DNA of 64,000 bases. Source: Siphonodentalium dalli. Its lineage: Eukaryota > Mollusca > Scaphopoda > Gadilida > Siphonodentaliidae. Made by a program: the position numbers and the translations under genes. Location of the stretch: positions 19,408,991 to 19,472,990 of the forward strand of contig CP136061.1 in the NCBI GenBank assembly GCA_032622095.1, read 5' to 3'. The notes under the pieces are model-generated. The model had not been told where the DNA came from. It saw nothing but the letters and a program-made list of their open reading frames with translations, and searched no databases. Within the stretch, counting starts at the first letter, position 1. Each line of letters opens with the position of its first letter. Of the stretch, positions 21,793-34,544 are shown in pieces.

Positions 21793-22247
21793 TTAACCCT
21801 TTACCCAACAAAACGGCCAAAAACGCCCAAATAAAGCTTCAACAGCCTAAAATACCCTGTGCCAATGCATTCTCTTATATATGCGAGTCGACCATAGGTC
21901 ACCTCGCATATATAAGAGAATGCATTGGCCTAACAATTTTTTATCATTTTTTTTAAATAAATGTTTCTAACAATTTTTAGGACATAAAATAAAAAAACAT
22001 CCATTACCCTGCAGGGAGCCCCACACATATATAGAAGCATATAGAAGAGTGTCGTCTGCTCATGTTTGTCTGGGGCTCTGTATGGGTGAAATTATAAAAT
22101 TGTTAAAGAATACAAGAAAAAATTATTAAAATTGTAAAAAATTGTTAGGCCAATGCATTCTCTTATATATGCGAGGCGACCTATGGTCGACTCGCATATA
22201 TAAGAGAATGCATTGGCACAGGGCCGTTCTGTTGGGTAAAGGGTTAA
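21793..22247. mobile_element. Complete TTAA-flanked family B element with two hairpins
   Basis: TTAA at 21793-21796 and 22244-22247. Inverted ends CCCTTTACCCAACA and TGTTGGGTAAAGGG. It has two ~75 bp hairpins (about 21851-21931 and 22146-22222), each with arm CCAATGCATTCTCTTATATA, around an AT-rich core that includes CCCTGCAGGGAGCCCCACAC. TTAA targets and CCCT ends are piggyBac-like. Confidence 0.75.
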
Positions 22248-22355
22248 CAAGGCTACACAGTCATTTAGATTGTCACAGAATGATAGATGTCTGGACTGAT
22301 ATACAACAGCCTCGAATGTCATGTGAAGGTTAGGTGAAGTAAGGGAGCTGAAGCA

Positions 22356-22609
22356 CAAGCCTTGAAATAGCGTGTCTGTCATTTGCAGAATGAGGTTCCC
22401 AGAGGGTGAATTTAGTGATGCTACCCTGCATAGCGGTCTAGCATCACTAAATTCACCCTCTGGGAACCTCATTCTGCTGAGGTGTAAGCAGAATGAGGTC
22501 CCCAGAGGGTGAATTTGGTGATGCTAGCCCGCTATGTGGTGTAGCATAACTAAATTCACCCTCTGGGGACCTCATTCTGCAAATGACAGACACGCTATTT
22601 CAAGGCTTG
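22356..22609. mobile_element. Hairpin MITE family A, copy 4, perfect 8 bp TSD
   Basis: CTGAAGCA at 22348-22355 and again at 22610-22617. The element is 254 bp: CAAGCCTTGAAATAG...CTATTTCAAGGCTTG, made of two adjacent hairpins joined at GCTGAGGTGTAAGC. This is the cleanest member, and the exact duplication supports hAT-type insertion. Confidence 0.85.
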
Positions 22610-22634
22610 CTGAAGCACTATATGGCACTGTTCA

Positions 22635-23023
22635 CAAGCCTTGAAATAGTGTGTCTGACATTTGCAGGGCTAGCGTCACCAAATTCACCCTCTGGGAACC
22701 TTTTTCTACTTAGGCCTCAACTGCTATGGGAGACCTAGGATCAGATTGAAGTTCCCCAGTTGAAGTTGGTGATATCCACCCGTTAGTCACCTCGATTATG
22801 CATTTTATCTTCTGCAAATTAGGGGATATAGAAACTGAACAGATGGGAAAAAGTAACTAAAAACAATGCTAATTTGAGACTATAAATACTTACCAGAAGA
22901 TGAGGCCTAAGCAGAATGAAGTCGCTGGAGGGTGATACTAGCCGGATGTGCTGGGTAGCTTCACTAAATTCACCCTCTGGGGACCTTATTCTGCTAATGT
23001 CAGACACACTATTTCAAGGCTTG
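22635..23023. mobile_element. Hairpin MITE family A, copy 5
   Basis: CAAGCCTTGAAATAGTG to CACTATTTCAAGGCTTG with the longer family core (TGCAAATTAGGGGATATAGA). The left hairpin is internally deleted. No clear target duplication. Confidence 0.7.
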
Positions 23024-23070
23024 ATCTGAACAATCTTGAAATTGAGCAGTGTGAAGAAACTCACATAACA

Positions 23071-23358
23071 TTTTGTAAATATGTGATTGGGGTAAATCGT
23101 ATGGCATAGATTCAGGCAGTGCGAGCAGAACTTGGTAGATATCCTATTATGAATTATGCCATATCACATGCAGTTAAAGATGCGATAATGTCATTGATCA
23201 CAGACCAAGAATATCTTATTTATAAATCTACTAAAGTAACGGAAGATCTTATTACACCAGATAAATGGTCGTTTGACTCGGAAGTCCCTAAATATAAAGA
23301 TATTTTCCATAGTGGGGATAAAGCCTTGAAATCAATTAAAAAATCTGAGATAACTTAA
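23071..23358 (+). mobile_element. LINE fragment, reverse transcriptase C-terminal region
   Basis: The frame reads FCKYVIGVNRMA, a stop, then VRAELGRYPIMNYAISHAVK and further to a stop at 23356-23358. The pattern FCK..LGVNR....AVR.ELGRYP is typical of the segment after the thumb in a widespread animal LINE group. The piece at 40936-41154 looks like the following region of the same kind of protein. Truncated at both ends and broken. Confidence 0.55.
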
Positions 23359-24367
23359 AACATTATCATGTATGCTGGTTAAGATGAGATATATTCAACG
23401 ACAAAAATCCATCAGGTAAAAAACAAGTTGTGAACTTATAGAAGCGTGAAAATAAAATACCAGATAGAACCATATTTGAACCTCATTAAAAATTTTGTGT
23501 TGAATATATTTCACAAAGCTTCGGAATAGCAACCATGGTTTAGAAACTGAGAAAGGCAGACACAATCAGGGTTTGCTCTGGCCCAAAATTCCCAGTTGCC
23601 AACACTTTTGCCAATTGCATTTATTTTTAGCCACTTTATATTTTATTTTGCCACTTTTTTCCAACTCATATTTTTTGGTTCCAATTTTGAATTGAGTATT
23701 TCCAAAAAGTAAACAAGCAAATTACCTTAATATTATATTTTTATTTTATCAATGACATATTTATGATAATTTATCTAACACTGAATATCAATACACAGTT
23801 TCTTAACGAAGTGGGCTTCAGGAGTGTTTATCAAATTGGAGTCAACTTTGTTATAATTGAGTAGAAAGTCGAAACCCATTCAACACAGCAATATAATAAG
23901 TTGATATGAGATAAGCCACGGATCCATTACATACTTTCATTTAGGACCCAATTAGCCATGTTGCAACCGGATAGTAATATGTGTTTTGTTTCCGACCGAA
24001 TGTAAGCTTTATTATATACCCTGTGGGGATCAATTGCCAAAATGCAAAAAGCTACTTGCAATTTTTTTTGGCAAATCTGAGAGAGCGTTTCTTTGCATAA
24101 ATAAACGACAATCATCAGACCGTTAATATTTCCGACCCACAGAAATTCTTAATATTGAGAAATGACGAACCTAGAACATGTACTATCATCTGCAACATGG
24201 TCCAAAACTTTCTACATAAACAGTGTGAATCACCAAACATTGAAAATTAATATGCTTATGTTACTATATTTATAATCACATTTTATTTGACATTATTTAT
24301 GTAATTGTTTTGACATCAGCCTCCAGTGGGTGAATCTGTCAATAAATCTTATCAATCACTATAGTCT

Positions 24368-24890
24368 ATATCATCATCATTATCATCATCGTCATCATCA
24401 CTATAGTGTATATCATCATCAACATTATCATCCTCATCACATCATCATCATTCATTGTAATTGTAGTCTCCAACATCATCATTATCATTGTCATCATCAT
24501 CGTCTTAATCAATGTTAATGTCATCATTATTATCATCGTCATCATCATCATCTTCATAATCAATGTAAATGTCATCCATTATCATCATAATCATCATCAT
24601 CATCATAATCATCATCATCATCATCATCATAATCATCATCTTCATAATCATCATCATCATCATAATCATCATCATCATCATCATCTTCATAATCAATTTA
24701 AATGTCATCATTATTATCATCATCATCATCATCATCATCATCGTCATAATCAATGTTAAGCTTAAGGTCATCATTATCATCATCATCATCATCATTGTCA
24801 TTGTCATAATCAATGTTATCATTATTATCATCATCATCATCAACATAATCAATGTTAATGTCATCATCATTATCATCATCGTCGTTGTAG
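24368..24890. repeat. CAT/ATC trinucleotide microsatellite
   Basis: About 520 bases of imperfect ATC repeats broken by short ATAATCAATGTAAATGTC spacers at somewhat regular intervals. The long open frames here (poly-Ile, poly-His, poly-Met/Asp) are artefacts of the repeat. A minor related tract is at 21470-21545. Confidence 0.95.
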
Positions 24891-24961
24891 TGAACTTTAT
24901 CATCGTTATCATTTTGTTTTTGAGTATGATCATGTTCTGCCAGCTGATCGCTGTCAACAGT

Positions 24962-25072
24962 CAAGCCTTGAAATACTGTGCCTCACATTTGCAGAATGAG
25001 GTCCCGAGAGCATCACCATATTCACCCTCTGGGGACCTCACTCTGCTTAGGCCTCATCAGCTGGGAAGTATA
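24962..25072. mobile_element. Hairpin MITE family A, copy 6 (truncated)
   Basis: CAAGCCTTGAAATACTG and one hairpin with a shortened loop, then TTAGGCCTCATC before the family core is lost. Directly follows the microsatellite. Confidence 0.6.
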
Positions 25073-25760
25073 TACAGAGGCAGCTTGTCTCTACAAGCAG
25101 ATTACATGTTCTGCTGAAGTTGGGCCAATACCCAAAACGTGTAGCTTTTGCACCTTAAAATCGCATCACTTTCCCACCAAGTGGATAGCCACAGCAATAC
25201 CATAGTCACACTCATTACAAGTTACACATGCATGTTCGAAAACCAAGTTTATCCGATTATTTTACCTGATTTATGGACATTTGTCTATTTTTAGAAAGTT
25301 TGACTAGGGCGATATCTTCAACGAATGTTAACCTATTCCTCTTTCACAACAAGTACAGACATAAATTGTCATGCTGTGCTATATGTTCATTCTGTGTATG
25401 GACCTACTTGAGCACACTAGCAGTCGGCCATTAGTTATAACTAGAACTCAGAGATTGTTGCATCGGAACAATTGTATCTCAAAGTTTCAAACATTGTATG
25501 ATGTTCCATGATTGTGAATGATAATAGCCTTTCAACTGAGTGAGTTTCATGGTTTTCATGATATTCCAGGTATATTTTTCCACTGGAAAATGGTCATAAA
25601 TGTCATAGGCCCAGCACTCAACATCATAACGTCATTAGCAGTGAAGAGGTTAAAACCAATATTAAATTCTTTTCTGACAGATCCACTCTTTTAGCCAAGA
25701 AATCTTGATGAAAGCCATCTTCAATCCACAACCCTCATTTTCATTTTTCTGTTAGTTGTG

Positions 25761-26205
25761 CAAGCCTGCAAGTAGTGTGTCTATCATTTGCAGAATGAGG
25801 TCCCTAGAGGGTGAATTTAGTTACCCTATCTGACATAGCAGGCTAGCTTCATCAAATTTGCCCTCTGGGAACCTCATTCTGCTTAGGGCTCATCTTCTGG
25901 GAAGTATCTTTCGTCTCAAATTAACATTGTTTTTAGTTACTTTTTCCCTTTTGGGAAGTTTCTATATCCCATAATTTGCAGAAGATAAAAAACATTATCA
26001 AGTTGACTAATGGGTGAATATCACTAACTTCAACAGGGGAAATTTAATCTGATCCTAGGTCTCCCATATCAGTTGAGGCCTAAGCAGAATGAGGTTCTCA
26101 GAGGGTGAATTTGGTGATGCTAGTCCACCATTCAGGATAGCGTCACTAAATTCACCCTCTGGGGACCTCATTCAGCAAATGACAGACCCACTATTTGCAG
26201 GCTTG
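25761..26205. mobile_element. Hairpin MITE family A, copy 7, full length
   Basis: CAAGCCTGCAAGTAG to CTATTTGCAGGCTTG. Flanks TAGTTGTG (25753-25760) and TAGTTTTG (26206-26213) match at seven of eight bases. Both hairpins and the whole ~200 bp core are present, so this is a good full-length reference (445 bp). Confidence 0.8.
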
Positions 26206-26419
26206 TAGTTTTGTAATATTATGTTGGAATAGGTTTGCCTGTGTGTTGATCAGGCCTGGTGCTATAAACATATATAACGGAAGCTGTATTCATCACTCTG
26301 CAGCTGGTTGAGATAGAGCCCTGCGAATCGAGGATTTTAATTTCGAATAAAATCTCGATTCGAATCAGATAAAAGATTTGGAATTTTGCAAATTGAATCA
26401 TTGTTTTGATTGTATGAAG

Positions 26420-26539
26420 CAAGCCTTGAAATAGGGTGTCTGTCATTTGCAGAATGAGGTCCCCAGCGGGGTAGCATCACTAAATTCACCCTCTGGGGAC
26501 CTCATTCTGCAAATGACAGACACACTATTTCAAGGCTTG
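26420..26539. mobile_element. Hairpin MITE family A, copy 8 (120 bp), perfect TSD
   Basis: GTATGAAG at 26412-26419 and again at 26540-26547. This is the smallest member: the two family ends flank a single degenerate hairpin. It still shows an exact 8 bp duplication, so small internally deleted forms were mobile, or were deleted after insertion. Confidence 0.85.
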
Positions 26540-26655
26540 GTATGAAGAGTGAAAATACCAAACAATTCAGAAAACACTTAAATCGATTGATGTAACAATT
26601 CAAAAACATCATAGAGATAAGAGATCATCAACGGATCTTATATTACCTGACCATA

Positions 26656-27096
26656 TGTGACCCGCCATATCAAATCCAGTCAAAAGTCGGGATTTTTTTA
26701 CCCTGTGCCAATGCATTCTCTTATATATGTGAGTCGACCATAGGTCGCCTTGCATATATAAGGGAATGCATTGGCCTAACAATTTTAATAATTTTTTCTT
26801 GTATTCTTTAACAATTTTATAATTTCACCAATACAGAGCCCCAGACAAACATGAGCAGACGACACTCTTCTATGTGCTTCTATATATGTGTGGGGCTCCC
26901 TGCAGGGTATAATGGATGTTTTTTATTTTATGTCCTAAAAATTGTAAGAAACATTTATTTAAAAAAAATTGTTAGGCCAATGCATTCTCTTATATATGCG
27001 AGGCGACCTATGGTCGACTCGCATATATAAGAAAATGCATTGGCACAGGGTAAAAAAACTCCCGACTTACGACTGGATTTGATATGGCGGGTCACA
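26656..27096. mobile_element. TA-flanked element carrying two family B hairpins
   Basis: The ends are TGTGACCCGCCATATCAAAT and its inverse; TA lies on both sides (26654-26655, 27097-27098). It holds hairpins at about 26700-26776 and 26975-27051 and the same AT-rich core as 21793-22247, but different outer ends. Sister copies are at 54071-54532 and 57815-59696. Confidence 0.75.
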
Positions 27097-27639
27097 TATT
27101 ATTAAATGCGTCTTCTGTGCAATAGACCACCTACCACTAATTTGAATATACCGCAAGTGACAAGAAATACAGTATTACTGCATACATCTCATTTTCGTCA
27201 TAAATACAGATGAATGTGACTGCGATGAGTGATTGGATGGGGAGTAACTCTGTTTAACGATATTCCGTATTTTGACATTCGGCAAACTTTGTCAATCTCC
27301 ATATACAGTAGTATACTGCAATCTACCATTTGTATCATTTTGAACTCCTTGACCTGTGGTAGTATTGTAGCGGAGGCTGGCAATGTTTGTTGAATTATTT
27401 TATATGTAATTCCCTTGTGACCCGCAATTCGCAGAATCCAGCAGTTACAGCAGTCATTATTACAAAGATCAAGCAGTCTATTTATAAATCATTTGCGACA
27501 CTGTGTGTGGTTGTTCGTTAGTATGGTGAAGTCTCTTCATGCCAAATATAAAAACAATTTTAACAATGAAAATTCACCTGGTGGAAATGATTTGAAAATT
27601 AATTGCATCAAATAGATTCGCAGGACCCAAAGTTGAGAG

Positions 27640-29640
27640 ATTGAAGAATTTACAGTTTCAGAATCAACCAGTTGATAAGTTTGAAAGTTATTTTTAGTTA
27701 ATGTACTCATGCTGTTGTATGTTTTCTTACAAATAAAACTGTAAAATATATCAAAAAGCTTAAATAATGCAAAGCCATTTAGAATTATTGATACTTACGT
27801 TCTAGTTTCCAAATTATATGAGAAAATTTCATTGACATATACATTATATGTTGTTACCCTCTTCCTTATTCATGTGCCTGTCCACAAATCACAATGTCAC
27901 AGACGCCCGCTCAACATCTTCTTATGAAATCACTTGCATGCAGTGACTTGGTGATTTCACACTACAAATTAAAACGAGAACCATATATCTTATATACTCC
28001 AACTGTTAGTCAAAACCATGAATAGTGGTGTTAGCTAATTTGCATACACTTAGATAACACTAATATTTTAAATTTAGACTTTAATCGGACATTTGTTATT
28101 GTGTTCCTTTTATATAGAAGCAACTCACTTGATCTTGTTATGCCTTGTTATGCTTTGGGCTCATAAGTGATAAATTCGGTTTAACAAATAACGTGATACT
28201 GAAATGCGAAATGTGAAATCATACTGAACTATTCCGATATAAATCTGACTAAAGAGCTATCTGATTGCAATAACTTGGGAATTGATTTCCTGATGATTTG
28301 AATATTCTATGTGATCGTAATGTCATGGAAATGCTTTTGACTCCAACTTCGATGGGGTGCAGAAGCACAAACAAAAATATTAAACCATTTCAATGATTTG
28401 TCATTTTATGAAACCTTGAAGTTTCAAAAAAGTTCTGAAATATGGATGCACAAAATGTTTTACTTTGGTAAAAGCCAACTCTGGTGCGAGTCTATTGATA
28501 CCCAAACCAAATGATAACCACCGAAAAAAGTTAAAATCATACCTTTTCAAAATAAAGTTATACCTTCCTGTGTCAAATGATACCTTTTCAAAATAAAGTT
28601 TCAAATGTTTTCTTTTGTCAAATGGAAGTGTCCTCTTTTCCCCCCACGGAACTAATTTTGAAAGTATGCTAATAGTATGTGTTGTTTACTCAGTCAAATC
28701 TGCACTGGCCTTTTAGTATAAGTACCACTTGACTTTTCAAGTATCATTTGATTCGGGCATCATTTGACTTTGGTATCATTTGACCCACGCTTCAAACTAA
28801 GAGGGTAAAATATGCAATAGGAATGAGAGATGGGAAAATATTAACCCCTTTTACCAATTCCATGTCTTTGAACCTTTTCATTAAATAAATAACTATATTA
28901 TTTTGATATCTCACATGGCAATTCGCAACAAGATAAATGGAACTGCTTACACTATGATAGTGGTGACAGGCTCTATAGTTTAGATGTTATATTATATTCT
29001 TTTTTGACCCATAGTTTCCAATAAATTTTGTTATTTTGTACAGAAACTGTTGTCTATATTACTTTAGTACATAACAGTATACTATGTGATCTATGATCCC
29101 GATCAAATTGTTTTGGGAATCCCACCCAATCCCAAAAAAATTTGCACTGTCTCAAAAATCAAATTTGCTTCTATAAAGTTAAGTTCATCAACTATTGCTT
29201 GTGAAACAATTGCAGGTGTAATTTATAGGCCTACTAATAAAACTCAAATTGTTTATTTGTCCGCTTATAGGCAATCAAACGGCTGGTCCATCGGAGCTGA
29301 AAATTTGTCTTTCGGAGTAATTTCGCCCAGAGAGCATTATTAGATAGGTCCCATTCACCCCAGATGTCTTAGGAAACTAATAATTATTTTATGTATATTT
29401 TGGCTAGAGGCCACCAAATGTTTGGACCCTCAGAGCTGAAAATTTGTACATATGGGTAATTTGACCCAGGGATCTTATTAGGTACTAGTAGTTTCAATTG
29501 ACCTCAGATATCTTACTTTAAAAGGCACTATAATACTTAATTTAACTAAATAATTATAATCCCAAAATGTTTGCAATCTCGTCAGTGAAAATTGAAACAC
29601 AGGAATAAATTTACCTGTGGAGTGTACGTCATGAGATCGA
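27640..29640. other. Intergenic AT-rich DNA, no gene recognised
   Basis: No splice-flanked coding block. At 28540-28790 several short GTCAAATGATACC / GGTATCATTTGAC phrases in both orientations suggest a worn inverted repeat. Near 29290 and 29425 a ~135 bp unit containing GAGCTGAAAATTTGT is present twice, diverged. The 85-codon frame at 29086 is not recognised and is probably chance. Confidence 0.5.
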
Positions 29641-29660
29641 TGGTGTTGACCTCAGATGAT

Positions 29661-30296
29661 TTAAAGGGGTACTGTACACTAAATCCGGCCATTTATGGGA
29701 CCATCTTCTTTATACTCAGCAGAATATTTGCAACAAATGAATGAATTTGAGCCATGAATTAGTAAAAATACACTTGTGTGCACCATGATCGATGCAAACA
29801 ACATGGTAATTATAATGAAAATGAATTTATGACTCCAGCCATTTAATTATTCATTGTCCCCTCAAAGTTTGAAAATCAGTTTCATCCAATTTTTCTTGCC
29901 TGATTTATGCCCCTTAGTTTGACCATTTTTTTTGTCATAAGTGCAATATCCCGAACAAATATTAACCAATTTCAATATTTTTTTGGCTTGTGAATTGGTT
30001 GCCTCAATAGCTAGGTTGAGATTGAAACACTGCCAATGTCAGAGTTAGCTCCTTTGGAGTTAGCCATCTTGGAGTTAGCCACCGTTTCGAAGGACACTGT
30101 TCAGCAACCTTTTATTTTCATCATAATTTCCATGTTGTTTGAAGCGTTCATAGAGCTCACAAGTGTATTTTGCACTAAACCGTGGCTCAAATTCATTCAT
30201 TTGTTGCATATATTCTGTTGAGTATAAAAAAAGATAGTCCCCACAAATGAATGTCATGGGAAAGGTGCCTTTGACCTCAGATGACTTAAAGGCGTG
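29661..30296. mobile_element. TTAA-flanked MITE family D, copy 1 (diverged)
   Basis: TTAA then AGGGGTACTGTACACTAAAT, CCGGCCATTTATGG and GCAACAAATGAATGAATTTG. It aligns with the better copy at 62779-63048. The right half matches inverted (CATTTGTTGCATATATTCTG near 30200) but the right terminus is altered next to a G-run. Confidence 0.5.
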
Positions 30297-30299
30297 TGG

Positions 30300-32440
30300 G
30301 GGGGGGGGGGGCAAATAAATTATATGATCTATAAAGAGCATTTATTATCAGTCCAGAAGATATTTGGAAAAATTTATTTAAAGAGGCAGTAATAATTAGC
30401 AATGAAGAGCGTTTATTATCAACTTAAAAGAAAGATGTAACTTTATTCGGAGAAGTCATGCAATAGGTGGTGTTTACCTCAGGTGACTAATAGTTATTTA
30501 ATGACTTGATAAATTATGCATTCTTCACCACAGCAACACCATGCAAGCTAGTAGTAATATATACTATTAATATAATCAACAAAAACAATTCTAATATAGC
30601 CTATCAAGGCTATCATCTCAGGTGATTACATTTGAAAAATACAAAGAACCTAAAATAACTAAATAAGAAGTGACTGCTAATATCTAAATGTTCCAATCAT
30701 AATCAGATTATTTTTAATTTATTAACAAAAACATCCATTCCAATTGTTGGTATGAATATGCCAAAAGTGAATTCTAGGACTCCCAAACAACAGATACATG
30801 ATGGAATACGATACAGAGAAACATAATGATGTCGTGTCGAATTAATTCGTTTCGTTTCATGGCAACAACAGGAATGTTAAAAACGTATTTTTAAACCGTG
30901 CTGAACGGAAGTTGCTATGCTCGACATGTTTTCGTTTGTTTGTGAACTTTTCAAGCATTTTGGCTTCATGTGAACTATGGAAGATACATCGAGAACGGTT
31001 TGTATATATAGTAGAGGTTTATCTCTTTTCATAGTTAATATACAGGCTGAGTTGTGTCCGATTTTCAAATGGCAATACATAATTAATCGATCGATATGTT
31101 TAAAACCCTGCCGCCGTTCTCGGCTCACGAGTGACAAAATTGGTTGTCAAGTCTATGCAAGCTCAAAGTTGATTCATCCGAAAGATGGAATCCAACGCAA
31201 ACCACATATGATGTGACACCTTTATATTTTTTTCAGCTGGGGTGTGTCTGTATCGGTATCCAATTATGTCATAAACTTTGTGCTTCTATTCTATTTCGAT
31301 GTGAATTTAATTTGCGAAAATGTGGTGAATCCTGAATGTTTCCATTGTGATTGTTGATTTCGGAGAACACAGCTGTCAAATCTGTACAGGTGGAAACCAA
31401 CAGTGTTAATGAACAATGATCAGCTACATTGTACCAAGATATGTGACCCAGTGTCATTTGAGTGGACAAAGCGAGCTGACTACCATATAAATTAAAACTA
31501 AACGACAACACGCAATGTGCATTAATGAACTGTGACATCGTCAGCTGACTAGGATAACACTATTATTCGATCTCTGAGCCATAGATCAATGTTGGATGCG
31601 GATGCATTTTAGACATCGCTGTCCCATCATGAACACACCAACAGATATTTATGGTGATATTGTTACCATCCTTATAATATATTCATTAAACATTTCATCA
31701 TTTTAAACACCTCGCTGTCACTTCTATACGTTGACCCCAAATTACCAAAGTTAGAACTTGGCGTACATCGCAGCAACTATAGGCCAAAGTTCTAACACAA
31801 ATATCCTCATACAAAAATTATTTATATATGGAATTGCTGCTGTTTAGTGTGGCTGATGGTGCTCATTTATGTAAAATGATACAACAATCCCATCAGCCAC
31901 ACTAATGTGCATTTCTGTATTCATGAATGCATTCCCGTCTCGTGTATTGTCACATGACAGTGTTCATTTATACTGAAATGCACACATGTTATATTAATTT
32001 TGGCAGACGCATCTGCTCGTTGATTGAAACAACCAATTCTTTCAGTCCCCATTTAATGTTAACATTTATATGTGACCAATGATTAACTTGATGGCATTTT
32101 CACCAATGTTGTGATACAAGATTTTAACCAGTATCAGAAGCAAATACTTCCAAATTGAAGCAGACTGCAATTAACTTCTGGCAATATTTTAATCTCGAAC
32201 CGACCATGGCTTTCTGTATTCATTAAAGAATATGATGGTGCACATTTACAGTATGTATAAAACATTACAACAATGAACCCATCAGTCGTAGTGTGTACAA
32301 TACTGTCGATCAGTAATACATGTACTAGTATATTCATGTAGTCCTCGAAATTGGCCATGGCAAAGCTTTATGCAATGCCGTGGGAAATTTAACATGCCAC
32401 TGCATTAAATTTGCAGTAGGCAATTTTTCTTAATTTTTAG
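30300..32440. other. Intergenic DNA, no gene recognised
   Basis: A G-run at about 30299-30312. A perfect 16 bp-arm hairpin, TTAGTGTGGCTGATGG (31844-31859) with its complement (31890-31905), has a 30 base loop. The short frames at 30877-31540 lack splice signals or known motifs. Confidence 0.45.
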
Positions 32441-32517
32441 GGCTGATCCATGTGTATGTACATGTACCAGGGTTTCCCCTGGGGGTTAGGGGAATGGTAC
32501 CCCTATAACCACTGGGG

Positions 32518-33120
32518 GAATTCACAGTCTATCAACAGGGGGGTATACTGTTATCAGCTCGTCCGTCCGTCTGTTGAGCCATCTGTTCGTCCGTGGACAC
32601 AAATTTGTCCGGAGTTTTTCTCAGTCGATTTTTGATCCTAGCTTTTATTCCTACATTTTTAGGTCAATTTTTTAAAAACTTGGCACATATATTTAGTACT
32701 TACCATGGGAACCTGTGCACCTGCGATTATGACGTCTGTTCGACATTTTTTGGTGGAGTTATCTCCCTTTTTCGACTTAGAAATTTGTTTGCAACGTGCA
32801 TAATTTTGTCCGAGCTTTTATTTCTACATTTTTAGGTAAATGTTTTTTAATCTTGGCACTGATATTTAGTACCATGGGAACCTGTGCACCTGCAATTATG
32901 ATGTCTGTCTGACTTTTTTTTGTGGAGTTATAACTTATGATTAGGGTTAGGGGTTAGGGTTAGGGATACCTGTTGACTTTTTTTTGTGGAGTTATGATTA
33001 GGGTTAGGGGGTTTTGGGTTAGGGATACCTGTTGACATTCTTTCACCCAATATATGGTAATGGCTACTTCACTCAAATAACATTTTGAATACGGGGGGGT
33101 ATTATCTGGGACAAGCCCAT
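32518..33120. repeat. Interspersed repeat with interstitial TTAGGG tract
   Basis: GTATACTGTTATCAGCTCGT plus a TCCG tract, then two diverged ~170 bp units containing ACCATGGGAACCTGTGCACC. TTAGGG-type repeats (GGTTAGGG variants) lie at about 32941-32967 and 32999-33027. A relative with TAGGATTAGGATTAGGGG is at 34670-35115. Non-coding. Confidence 0.55.
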
Positions 33121-33558
33121 CTCTAGTTTAAAATGGAAATTCCCAAACATCAAAGGGCAACTGTGGGAGAAATATCCACCAACCTGCAGATTTATTTAAT
33201 TGCAAGCCACGTTTAAATAAGACAAGCCATGAATATAACTCATCAAAAGTTTCCTGGTACAATAAATTTACTGGAAATGTAAATTAAAAATGCTGCATAT
33301 TTATTATAAACAGGCAGTCATACTCGCAATAATCCCATGGCCACCCCAAGTTAAATGGTATGCTTGAACAACTCTATGGTAGTGACCGAATGATACCTCT
33401 GTCACAGGAAGATTCCATTCCCACACAAAACATAGCCTAGGAGGTACATTCATTGCTATTAAGCCTGATTGATCACATACCGGTACACCTGTTTCCCAGA
33501 CAGTAGTGGCACAATCATGTAGATCATCAACGGAAGCATCTATTGTTAAATCTAACTT

Positions 33559-33580
33559 GGGGGGGGGGGGGGGGGGGGGG
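33559..33580 (+). repeat. Poly-G tract of 22
   Basis: Uninterrupted run of 22 G. Shorter G or C runs lie at about 4254-4267, 30299-30312, 34663-34674 and 36277-36288, several of them inside the TCCG-type interspersed repeats. Confidence 0.9.
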
Positions 33581-34544
33581 TGTTCAGTTTTTCCAAGTTA
33601 TTCAGTAATCGTAGAATTACCATATAATTAATCATTTATTAGCATGCTTAGCCTTATGCGGATGATTACATCTGCTGAAAGTACGTTCATGTATTTTAAT
33701 TAATGTTGTATCAAAATTGCCAACTCACAACACCCATTTTATCATATAAATCAAATATAGTGACTCCATTTACAAAATCATACTGGTTTGTTAATCGACG
33801 ATTTGTTCGGGGTGATTGGGGACTGTTTGTTTACATTTTTGCATAGTTCAGATGCAGATCCATTGTTGAATGGTTCGACAATAATATTTGAATGTTACAT
33901 TCTTCAAATGTGGTTAGTCATAAAATATCAGTTTGAAGTAGTGAAATAAACACATGATATGTCTTTAAGTCATTCTATATGAATATTTATTATATACTTG
34001 CCCATGAATTATAAGGTTTTAGCAGTGATATATAAGTGATATCCCACTAGTGAGATATCGATATCTCACTGGTATTATTGCGCCAAATGGATCCTCATGT
34101 GTGTAGTCAGGTTATACTTCATAGTGAATGATTTCCTGCACACATTATGTATTGACATTCATTGGGGGCCATCGGCAAGTAACGAAAGTATATAATAAAT
34201 ACAAAATCTATACTTTTTGAGTGTTTTAAATATGGGACTATTTTTTTGGGCGTAATGTGTCAGCTTGAAATTTCTGATGTATTGACATTCATTGGGGGCC
34301 ATAGGCAAGCAACTAAAGTTTATAATAAACAGAATATCCACACTTTTTCAGTGGATATGGGTTAAATCTCATTCGTGATGACAAAACATTTGAATTTCGA
34401 CTCGTGGCAAAAGCCACTCGTGGAAATTCAATGTTTTGTCATGACTCATGAGATATAACCCATATCCACTGAAAAAGTGTGGATATCCTCTATTTATCGC
34501 ACTGAACATGTATTATTTCATATCTACAATGTATGTGGCACACC

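Larger units (their letters stand above)
26314..27630. mobile_element. hAT-like element, copy 2, with two nested MITEs
   Basis: TAGAGCCCTGCGAATCG at the left and GATTCGCAGGACCCAA at the right. Flanks GGTTGAGA (26306-26313) and AGTTGAGA (27631-27638) match at seven of eight bases. The interior aligns with 5989-7362. Nested inside are a family A MITE (26420-26539) and a family B element (26656-27096), both absent from copy 1. Confidence 0.7.

Noticed and set aside
24366-24964. Long open frames rich in Ile, His, Met or Asp on both strands
   Set aside because: They are translations of the CAT/ATC microsatellite in six frames.
15716-27051. Repeated hairpins as a CRISPR array or tRNA/miRNA cluster
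   Set aside because: Spacing is irregular, copies are scattered with TTAA or TA flanks, and this is an animal genome. A miRNA role cannot be judged without small-RNA data.
29086-29343. 85-codon frame on the + strand
   Set aside because: No splice signals, no recognised motif, and its end overlaps a diverged tandem repeat. GVIYRPTN resembles a LINE endonuclease phrase but nothing around it supports that.
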